Below are positions 48,537 through 58,610 of a DNA stretch of 64,000 bases, piece by piece (the stretch's first letter is position 1; each line of letters starts with the position of its first letter). Source of the stretch: Scatophagus argus (taxonomy: Eukaryota; Chordata; Actinopteri; Scatophagidae); contig NC_058514.1 in the NCBI RefSeq assembly GCF_020382885.2, forward strand, positions 10,774,249-10,838,248, written 5' to 3'. Position numbers and translations under genes: made by a program. A model generated the notes under the pieces. The model searched no databases. It was not told the origin of the DNA and worked only from the letters and a program-made list of their open reading frames with translations.

Positions 48537-50505
48537 ATAGAGCTCTTAAAGTCGAACAGCGGCAACAACAGCAACACAGAGCTGGATTGGATTAACTCTA
48601 CACATGAATATGGCCTAATTAATCTCTTTGATGAGTTAAATACATAATAAAACGCAAAAGGAAGGGAGGCTGCAGTTACAGATGAATGCCTGATCGTGTT
48701 TTATCTCTCCATTAGCACCTGATTTACCACAGCAGGCATCACGTTAGACTTTTAACTGAACACCCAAAGATATCATTTGATCTCATTAGCTGTCATTTGT
48801 GTGCTGTGTTCATGCACTTTAGGATGACATGGATAAAACCCGATAAGAAAACAACACTGGAGACAGGTTTATCTCCCTCTTGGAGGTGCCAGTCCGAGGC
48901 ATCGCTCCCGGCTGCTGAGGATATCACAGGAATCAATCATCAAGTGATCTATGAATGCTGACTGATATCAAAGCCTGATCTGATTTGGTGTCACATAAAC
49001 ACTTTAAGCAGACTTAATTCAATCAGTGTAAATCCATTCTTTTACAGCTTCAAGGTTACTGAAGGACAACGAGACACGAAAATGAGATTTAAGGCAGGAA
49101 AACAACAAAATAGCCACAAATGTCCCTCCTGGCTCACAATGACATCAGCTCTGGAGCAGAAAGACTTCCGTCATCATTGGCTCAGTGCCTATCTCTGTCA
49201 GACTTTGCCACTGGTGCCACAGGGGTGGTTTGTGTGCTTCGCTGGTTGTAATTGCTTGTGTGTGCGTGGAATTTAAACACCAAGGAAACAAAAAAAAAAA
49301 AAGTGGTGCAGCTTTTTTTCTGGAAAAAAAAGGACCTTGAAAATCACCAGCACTTCCTCTCAGATCTCAGTTTGCATCTTAAAAGTTACTGACTTATTTA
49401 TTTCCAAGTTATCACATTTATTCGCTGTACATCCCAGATTTGCACAGAAACCCAGCGGTGAGTGAGTGAACGCATCAGCCGTAGTAGTAAGCTCGCTTTG
49501 TGCACAGGAGTGATCAGTGTCCCAACTTCAACTCCACAGCGAGTGTCACTCCGCATTCCTCCGCAGCGTTTGCCAGTAAAAACCACTGGGCCTGCCTCTA
49601 TGGCCATGCTGTTTCAATTAACCCTTTAAAAGAGTCAAACATCTCGTGATGTGTACAGCGAGGCCATCTGTTATATCGATGTTATCGCCGGGATCACACT
49701 TAATCCATAATGTGTTTATGCTGCTGCAAACTGTGCACAGCGGTGTGGAGAGTGAACCCTCAGATTTGATCGCCGATTAGACATGCAATTGAGAAAAGGA
49801 GGCACACGCACATCCGATACTTTAAGTAATAAAGTCATACTTCTTTTTTGGCTTCATGGTTGGAAATATTAGGGCTCATTATCCTACTTTCGGAGAAAAA
49901 CATGGCTAAATGTGAGTGAGCCAGTGGGATGATGCAACCGTTGCAACATTAATTATGATACAAGAATAAACAGTTATAAAACAGACGGATGTCACTGAAT
50001 GAGTCTTTTTATAGTTTAAGATAATACAGAAAAAACATTTGTTTGACTCCACAGAAGTCAACAATGCACCCTCTGACCAGGGATGCAAAAATCAAAGTGC
50101 AGAGGTGTCAAATGTGTCTAGTAGGAGAGGAGTAGTAGGGGAGTAGAGAGTAGGATTACACATAGAAATGTTACTGTTACCACATGTTGCTCGATGTGTT
50201 TTCTCATAAAGTGGCACATTAAGATATTATACAACAGGCATAAGTCATCAAGTACAATAAAAAACTGAATGACTTAGTAATTTCTTTACATTGCAAAGGC
50301 GGTGGAAACATGAATCTGCTTCCTAACCTGCCAACTGATCTTGAGAAATGCTACGACTTCCACATCTCGAATCAGGTTGGAGAAATGGGCTGTAATTATC
50401 TTAATACTGTGCAGCACAGTATTCAGTACTTTCTAAAAAATTTTTAAACAAAACATTTAGAGCAACTTTAGGGCGACTAAGCATGTTCAATGCACATTTG
50501 CACAT
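48537..50505. other. Intergenic DNA between the p27-like gene and cdpf1
   Basis: About 2 kb without a supported gene or named repeat. The first minus-strand ATTAAA downstream of the cdpf1 stop lies at about 50511-50506, so cdpf1 transcripts probably end near its left part. Confidence 0.5.
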
Positions 50506-50724
50506 TTTTAATAGCTACAAATTAGCAGGTCCAATTCTGAGCCTGCACAATACAGCAGGGGTCCAGAAAAACTAGTCACACCTGTTGCTTGCTTCTATAA
50601 ACCTCTCTGGAAACTCAGCAGCTTAACTAGCCAGCAATGTTCTTATGCATGGTAAAGCACCCTCACATGTTTGGGACTCTTCATGCGACCATTCAGACGC
50701 AAGTTATGGACCTCCTGTCTGATG

Positions 50725-50853
50725 TCAAGAGACGGCAGCCTTGGAGCTCTGCTTCTTCTTGGCCAGCTCGGCTTGAATCTGATGGGGGAACTGGTCTAGG
50801 TGCTTGTTCACACACTGCATGCAGAACCTCTTGGTGTAGAAAAGACTGCAGTC
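50725..50853 (-). CDS. cdpf1: cdpf1 coding exon 3
   Basis: 129 nt after the acceptor TTATGTCAG|GACTGC, ending in TGA at 50727-50725. Encodes the final Cys-rich segment and the Lys-rich tail. Confidence 0.93.
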   Translation of the reverse strand, partial: DCSLFYTKRFCMQCVNKHLDQFPHQIQAELAKKKQSSKAAVS

Positions 50854-50985
50854 CTGACATAAGAGAAAGCAAGAGTCCAGCATCAAATGCTTTAAGTTTC
50901 ACACAAGCACCTGACGTTCCCAATCATACTGATTCTGTTAGATCTATTTGTGAAACCAGATTATTCAATTTTCAAGGGCATCACA

Positions 50986-51057
<72 letters not shown>

Positions 51058-51825
51058 AAAGCCACCTAAGGAAAACATCACAGATGTTTGTTTTGTCAAC
51101 AGCGATCTACAAGGTCAACTCATCCAGTTCAAGTGGAAAACTGTCACAGCAGCATAGTTTTCAAATTTCCCCATGTGGTCAAGTTACTTTTGCTCTGTCG
51201 CAAAACACTGCATTCAAAAAAAGTAACATTTGCATTCAGAGTGCAGGAGCTCACGCTCTGTGCTTCACGTAACACACACTCTCGAGCTTTGAGTCATTTG
51301 TCGCTGGAGGAGCATGACAACTTTTGTGTAGCTGGCATTTCATTTGCTAAACTACAAAAAAAAAACAAAACAAAAAATACATCAATTCAATTACAAGACA
51401 TCTTACCGATCCAACACAGACTCGCATGTTGCACAGGCTGCAGTTGGAGCCCAGAACTAAAAACTTTTCCTTGTCCGGACTGAAAGGGTCCTTGGTCACA
51501 AAACACTCTTCAAGCAACCTGAGGAACGACAGAAAGGCACACTTACACTGAACTGTAACTTGATAGCCGTGTCTGAAGACAGAATTTGCTACAAAGCGCT
51601 ACATGATTAATTTCGCCTTTTAGACGTCAGCACAGCAGCTAACAACATTAGCTTTAGCTTAGCCAACACCATAGCGTTAAAAGGAGCATTTAGCTAAATG
51701 TTCACTTACACAATGGCTCTGGTGTTTGGTGGTTTCTGCCCGAAGTAAGTAAAAGGGCTACTTAAATCACACAACAGGCAAGTAAATATTTTTTGAGGAG
51801 GTTCACTTATAGTGTGCTCCATCAT
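50725..51825 (-). CDS. cdpf1: Cysteine-rich DPF motif domain-containing protein 1
   Basis: Three exons (51825-51710, 51518-51407, 50853-50725) join in phases 2 and 0 to give 118 aa, close to human CDPF1 (123 aa). Landmarks are Cys16-x2-Cys19, the segment FGQKPPNT at 28-35, the name-giving Asp-Pro-Phe at 49-51 followed by LVLGS, Cys65-x2-Cys68-x4-Cys73, and Cys78-SLFYTKRFC-x2-Cys90. The paired cysteines suggest metal binding, but the biochemical function of the family is unknown. The tail is Lys-rich. Two ATGs stand in tandem at the start (51825 and 51822), and either could be used. It lies 1.76 kb downstream of the ppara stop on the same strand. Confidence 0.95.
50989..51057. repeat. Compound (AT)n-(AC)n-(AT)n microsatellite in cdpf1 intron 2
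   Basis: Two AT arms of roughly equal size flank a CA tract of about 24 bp. The AT arms are self-complementary. It lies wholly inside the 553-bp second intron of cdpf1. Confidence 0.9.
51407..51518 (-). CDS. cdpf1: cdpf1 coding exon 2
   Basis: 112 nt between the acceptor TTCCTCAG|GTTGC and the donor GATCG|GTAAGA. Contains the DPF motif and three of the paired Cys. Confidence 0.93.
51710..51825 (-). CDS. cdpf1: cdpf1 coding exon 1
   Basis: 116 nt, from the tandem ATGATG to the donor CATTGT|GTAAGT. Encodes residues 1-38 and two bases of Val39. Confidence 0.93.
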
Positions 51826-52448
51826 TCAAGGCAAGGGAGCTGAAAAACAGTTCCTGGTTTTCCGATCGAGAGCTGCCTTATTGTTTCCTGAAGTTTTACT
51901 GCCACCTACTGGACCGGGGGAGCAGAGCGATAAACAGCATGTGTAGTGCCACTAACACTGTTTTGTTGCATTTGTGTGTTTTTATTATTAATTGAAGTAT
52001 TTCAGCCTGTCATAAAGGGATAATACGGGGTTATTTAATAACATTAAGACTGGGACACTTAAACAGAACGAAGCTAACATTAACATTATTTGTTCCACCT
52101 GTGCTATTCCTGCTAAAACAGCTCAGAATATCTGCAATGAAAAAGGCCTTTTGGCTAACAGTGACATGTGAATTAGATGAGCAGGCAATACTGATGTTAT
52201 TAGGTGGGTATTTAAGTCAGGGAAAGATGAATAAAACTCTGCTAAATATATTAGTTTATTTACTGCACAACATGATTGATTCCTTTTAATGAAAAATCAA
52301 ATGCATTTTTAAATTGTACACTGAACATGGCAAAAAATACATATATAAACCATTTCATCATGACAACACTACATCTGAAGGTGTCGTCTCAGTACAGCAA
52401 ACGAGGCAGTCAGCTCCTCTTTTAGCGGGCTGTTTTACTGTCTGCACA

Positions 52449-52482
<34 letters not shown>

Positions 52483-52571
52483 CCTTTCACTGTGGTCATT
52501 GAATTCTTGTTATATTTACAAAATAAAACAGAAACCAGCTTAACTGATTATTATGTTTGTGGTCAAAATAT
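51826..52571. other. cdpf1 upstream region
   Basis: Contains the cdpf1 promoter, though no clear core element could be assigned, and a (CA)n microsatellite at 52451-52479. No exon supported. Confidence 0.5.
52451..52479. repeat. (CA)n microsatellite
   Basis: Perfect CA run. Confidence 0.9.
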
Positions 52572-52652
52572 TCAATACTGGCCCATGCAGTTTTTCAGCA
52601 GTGTCTTGATGGCAGGATTTGCACAAAATACTTTGTCCACTATAGCACTGAT
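52572..52652 (-). other. Possible orphan terminal coding exon
   Basis: A minus-strand poly-T tract followed by GTCAG (T13-GTCAG|ATCAGT) is an ideal-looking acceptor. It leads into a 26-codon open frame ending GQY and TGA, and a downstream AATAAA lies near 52260-52255. The peptide is mixed in composition (Asp, Lys, Cys, Asn) but matches no protein I know. No upstream exon was found between here and ppara. It may be chance, part of the ppara 3' region, or the end of an unrecognised transcript. Confidence 0.18.
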
Positions 52653-53588
52653 CTGACAAAAAAAAAAAAATGTTGGTTGAGCTATCCTGTTGTTTCTTAG
52701 CAGTAGGATAAAGTATTTAAAATAAATACACAATACAGTAAATGACAGTATTTTCAAATGATGGCTGGTTGGTTAGTTCACTGCTTACTTGATGTTATTG
52801 TTCACAATTTATGATTTAATATGTGAGAACAATCCCCGGTTCAGCACTACAGTCATAAATCTACCCCATGGTTCAGACGAAAAAAGCTCTGAAGGCTCAA
52901 GGTCAAAAGGGAGGAAAAAAATAGCTCAGGCACTGAGGCATTATGGCACCGAGTGAATACTGATGCAGGTGTTTCATCAAGCACTAATCTCAAAAGGGTC
53001 ATGGGAGATCAATAAGGGACTTTTGTGTCTTCTACACAAAGTATCCAGAATATTCAGAATACGTCTAGAGTCAAGGTCTACTGTGTCTTGCATGCATGAC
53101 CTCCACAGTCGTGTCTAGATATACTTAATATGTGTATGGCCATTTTTAATGCCATGCAAATCTGGATAGCCTACTCTCTATTTTGCCTTTGATTAAGCCT
53201 TTGTTTCTGTAGAGTAAAAGCTGGCATCAGGGCCCAATGCATAGCAACTGGATGCTCAAAACAATTAAACAAATATCCGCTCCACAGCTACGGTGTGTGG
53301 AGAAAAAGTTTGAGTTCCCCGCTGTGTCCCCATGGAAGCGCTCACGCCAGCTACATGGGCTGCCTTTCCCCTGTTTCATTTATGTTTTGCTCCAGTATAA
53401 AGTCACATGGTCTCAATGCAACCCCTGCAGATCACAGAAGTGTGCGTCCACAGAAGCTGCACAATAAGCTGCTTACAGTACATTGATACGATACTGTCAG
53501 TACATATTTATGTACATCAAGTTCTAAATGACATCTATTAATATTTGACATACATGTCCCTGTTCATGACCATGTGCTTGCTATCGTT
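52653..53588 (-). other. ppara 3' UTR / intergenic
   Basis: Sequence downstream of the ppara stop. A minus-strand ATTAAA lies near 53151-53146 and another near 52820-52815, so the ppara transcript may end at either. No other feature is seen. Confidence 0.4.
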
Positions 53589-53833
53589 TCAGTACATGTC
53601 CCTGTATATCTCTTGCAGAAGGGGGTGTAGCGATGTGTCCTCTGTTGTCTTGATTTCCTGCACCAGCTGAGCATGCTCGGTGACCAGCTCCCGGAGATCG
53701 GCCAGTTTTTGCAGTAGTCTGGGGAAGAGGAAGTTGTCCTGTGGGTGGTTAGCCAGCAGGTGGAGCCGTAGTACTTGAATGACGGTCTCCTGCAGCTGCT
53801 CCACTAGAGGCACGTCCACCAGGCCTGGGCGAT
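53589..53833 (-). CDS. ppara: ppara coding exon 7 (C-terminus, AF-2)
   Basis: 245 nt after the acceptor CCCTTCAG|ATCGCC. It starts within the DRPGL motif and ends LQEIYRDMY plus a TGA stop. It holds the helix 11 His451 and the AF-2 Tyr474. Confidence 0.97.
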
Positions 53834-56685
53834 CTGAAGGGAAAAGATCAAACAGAAAGAGAGAATGAAGAAGGAGGACTTAGTTTCTTGTGATCTTTTA
53901 TTAAATCTAATTACGTAAAATCTTCCACACGATTCACAGCACCTCCACAGCAGATGATGGCAGCCACAAAAAGGGCCAGGTCACTGTCATCCAGTTCCAG
54001 AGAGTTGAAGCGTGTGGCAAACTGGAATTTGGGCTCCATCATGTCACTAAAAGGCCGCCGGAGGCTCTTGAGGAACTCTCGGGTGATGAAGCCTCCACCG
54101 CGGGCCACCAGAAGGCCGTCTTTGTTCATGCATGAGGCCAGAAGGGTGAAGAGGGCTTCGTAAACGCCATACTTCAAGAGAGTCACCTTAACAGGCAGGT
54201 AAGGCCACAGCATGGCTCAGTAATGTGTTTTTTGTGTCTTTTTCAGATAAAATTCCAACAGAAACACACTTTCTGTAATTCACATTTAGTCAAATCTTTC
54301 TTTTCCACATGGAGGCAGATGCAGCATCCCTAAACCCACCTGATCATTCAGATCCAGGTTCTGAAAACCAGGCACCGCCTTGGCGAACTCTGTCAGCTCT
54401 GTGACCGTCTCCACCGAGGTACTCTGGCAGCAGTAGAAGAGCCTGGCCTCAGCCTCCCTCTGCTGGAGCTCCCCACACCCCACAGCTGGAACCATCTCCC
54501 GTGCTTGGAGGCCGATCTCAGGCTCTGGATAGCCACCATTTACCATATGAGCCGCCAACGTCTTCTCTGCCAGCTGGAACGTCTCCATGTCGTGAATGAT
54601 GAAAGGCTGCTGGGAAAAGAGAGAGGAGAGGATGTTGGGAGGTGAGGATACAGAACAAAGAATATGTCGTCTGACAATTGCTTTATTTTTTCCTTTACCG
54701 GCTTGCTGGTCTTTCCGGTGAGTATGAGCCGAGCTTTTGCCTTGTTCATGCTGAAGTTCTTCATGTAAGCCTCGTGGATTTGCCTGACCAGAATCTTGTG
54801 GTCGGCCAACATGGGACTTGCCACCTCTTTCTCCACCATCTTGCTTTCCGCCTTGAGCTTTAGCTTCTCCGCCTGAGGCATCCGACCAAAGCGGATAGCT
54901 GGTGCACAGACATGCTCATCGTTAGCAACAGCAGGACAAGTCTTCAAATAGAAGGTGTCTTACTTTTCTAATGAAAGCACACACAGACACATCAGACATA
55001 TCCTGCTACGGCAAGCACGAATGTGTGCAGACACACAAACATTCAGCCTAATTCTTTCCTCTCCTCTGAGGACAACATGTCGTCCTTCTCTCAGATTTCT
55101 CACACTGCTCTGTCTGCAGTGGGAGGCCATTGTAACAAACCCAATGACCCCTCAGCAGTCAGTGCAGATGACAGGCCAGATGTGGAGCTATATGGGCCTG
55201 TGTTTTGTCAATGTCAAGCGGGCTCGGGCAGGACACTGTTCTATAAAAACCCAGTCAATGCAAAACACACTGAACTGGAGCCAAATCACAGAAGGAATCC
55301 TGCTGTTGTTGTAAAGAACACATACTATAATGACGAGTTTTATGTAAGCAGAGTTTTATGTAACTCTGTGCTTACTTGCAGGATCTTTCAGTCCCAGCGA
55401 TCGTCAGCGCACAATTTGGAAGCCAGAATATTTTGAAAATGTAATGGAACAAATTTTTACTTTCTCACTAATTAATTAAAAGTTAAATTTGTGAGCAAAG
55501 AAAAGATATCCAACCAGGATATGTAATTTTCACTTATGTTTGTTAAACAAACATTACATTCATTAACTTAAAACTGTCTTGGACGTTGCCTTACCATTGT
55601 GGGACATGCCAACAGAAAGGCACTTGTGGAATCGGCAGTACTGGCACTTATTGCGGTTCTTCTTTTGGATTTTGCAGTTGCGTTCACACTTGTCATACTC
55701 CAGCTTTAGCCTGATGGTCCTCCTGAAGAAACCCTGGTGGACACAAAGGGACACGTCATGTTACTTTTGAATTCATTTAAAGAACATATGAAAACATTCT
55801 GATTTAAATATGCAGAAAGTCCACAAAAACACTCTCTAGGTACTTCAGCGCATATGGAAATTAATTCATCATTCACATGTTTTTTTGTTCTGTACCCTTG
55901 ACTTTCAGGACAAAACATGATGTGTTTGACCACATGTTCAAGTCTTATTTAACAATGCTCTTGGATTCCCATTCACTCTGGTTCAGTGAGCCTTTAGTTC
56001 TGAATTTCATGGAGAGACTGGACCCTGTTAGCCTGGCTAGCAAGTCTAATAATTATTAATATTAGTTGAGAAACACGCTCATTTTAAAAGCAAGAGTACC
56101 GAGGCTGCGTATTCCTCTACTTCAAGCATAACAGTCGACAAGCACAGACCGTATTTACAATATATTATGTTTATTTTACAGCCCTTGTTGACACAGTAGA
56201 ATTAGTATCTCTTTTTGCCTTCCGCCGTTTGCAGCCTCAGGTGGATCAGGACTAGATTTCACTTGCTGATCACCTTTCACCTGTGCTGCAGAGGCTCCAG
56301 TCCTCTGTACATTCAGAGCCCGGCATAGACATCTTTGACATGACTTCAACATTCTTGCTTCTTCACCTTCTGCTGATAATGTGACTTTATTTTATTTTTA
56401 TTTTTTTTTAATGAATGTTTTAAATTAAAATTCTGGCCATATCTTACAAACTGCACTCTCAGTCTTTAACAATTTGTCTGCTTGATTTTTTGCTTTTTAT
56501 TGTCTCTGAAATGCTATTGAAACATTTTCTTGATGTCTTAATGTCTCCAACCTGTCTGGAGAATAACTCTGATTGGACATGACATCTCGCAGCCCTCCAA
56601 CACACTGTGAGTTACACGGCTGTGGGCCAACACATGCGAACAGATGTCACACATGTGCCAGAACTTATGATCCTTTGACATGCTA

Positions 56686-56734
<49 letters not shown>

Positions 56735-58575
56735 CTTACATTACTGAGGTTTCAGTCAGGACATTCCTCATCCCTCACTGTCAAGAAAAGAATATGGATT
56801 TTCTGGCAATATGACTGAATCCACATGGTCACACAATACATCAGCCATCATCTTACAAAAGCTCTTGCCTGCCTTTATATTGAAATCACATCGTTAGTAA
56901 GGGTTATCATGTGTCGCACATCACTTTGCTTATTTTCAGCTCTAAATTAAAAAAAAAAAAAAGCTTTGCGGGGAGAACAAGTTGTAATCTTCAGAAAAAC
57001 ACTGAGGATATGTACAGCTGCGGACATGTGGTTCAGCGACATATCATCAAAACCACAGTGCAAAACAAAAGAACTGAAAGAACTGCAGAGGGGAGGAAAA
57101 AACACAGATGTGTGTGTTTACAGCATGCATGTCTATACATGTCTGTGTGTGGATGTACAGACACAACCAGAGGCCAGTACTGTTCTGTGATTATATAGCT
57201 GTAAGAGGTGAGTATCAAGACTAAAGACGTAAGCAGAGAGATGAATTGTGCAATGCTTCCTTCAAGGCAAACATTTCTCAATGAAACAGAAAGAAAAGTT
57301 ACAATTTAGACATCGAACAAACCTCCATCTGCTGAGAATTCAGAGTTGAACTGATTAACTTTCCATGACTGAAGGCTTTCTCTGACTCTCCTGCTGCTCC
57401 AAACATCCCATACACGTCGCACCATCATCACCACAGACTTGAGCCTTCGCACCGTAGCATCACAGCACATTCCATTCACATTCCCACTATGAAGCGCTCC
57501 TCTCTTAAAGTGAGGTGTTGAAAGTGATATGCAGAGCCTGTCCAGCATGGAAACCATGAACTGTTATTGCTACATATCACAAGCCAGACTTTTCCATGAT
57601 GGTGCAATATCATATGTCAGAGAATTTAGGAACAAAGTGCGGTCAAAATACACAGCTCACGTGTGCAACATGTTCGTAGTCATCGTGACCCTGCTTTTTA
57701 CAAAAAGGCAGGCTGCGTTGATTTTGATGAATGAGATGTGGGCAGGAATATGACCGGCTTAAGAGCATGCAAATGCACAACTAAGAGGACATACTGTAAA
57801 AACTTGGACAAAGAAATGGAAATTGTGAAACGGCTCCTGTCTGTGTCCATCTCTACTGTCTCCTATAGATTAGAGTGAAAACCAAGGCACTGTGCCACTC
57901 CAGAGGAGAGAAAAAGCAGATTCCCTCCAGCAGGGGAAAAGGAATGATTATGGAAGAAAGCAGGAAGAGCAGATCACCAGCAGTAACTGAACCAGCTCTG
58001 TCTGGATTTCTCGATCGTTATGCAGTTGCTGTTGAATAAAACAGACACAGGATCAAGATGGAGCTGTGTCAGAGGGGAGAAAACTTTAAAGGGGGAATTT
58101 CACACCTTTACAAGTAGTGCAAAAATAGCAAACAAAGGTTTAGATTAGCAGCAACAATTTGCCACCAGCTTAGAGAAGTATGAGACAAGCTCACATGACT
58201 CGGCCCATAACCTTTAATGGTTTTAACTGTTTTTTTGTGTGTTAAAATCTCAAGAATCTCTGAAATTCCAGCACAGAAGTGTCCTGTAGAGCTTGGCAAG
58301 TTCAGGCCTGAAGGATCTACCTTTACAATTCTAACAAAAACACACAAAATTCTCTTATTATCAAATCTCAAAGATGACACTGCAAGACGGTAATATTTGG
58401 TGTCCAGAACAGCAGGGTTCTGTGTGTGTATTAATGCCACTCAGCTGGGCTCTGTGCCAAGCAGGGGAAAGGTGACAAGTCAACCAAGGCTACTATGTCC
58501 CCAACCTCACATGACCCGACTGCGTGTCTCTGAAACTTTCCACTGGCCTCTAGGTCTGTGCCTTTTAGGGATGTT

Positions 58576-58610
<35 letters not shown>

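Noticed and set aside
50637..51272. 211-codon plus-strand open frame
   Set aside because: It is antisense to cdpf1 exon 3 and runs through the AT/AC microsatellite (Tyr-Ile repeats); the real gene is on the other strand.
54540..54947. Continuous 135-codon minus-strand frame through ppara exon 4
   Set aside because: Only 54898-54699 is exon; the rest is read-through into introns with splice signals at both ends.
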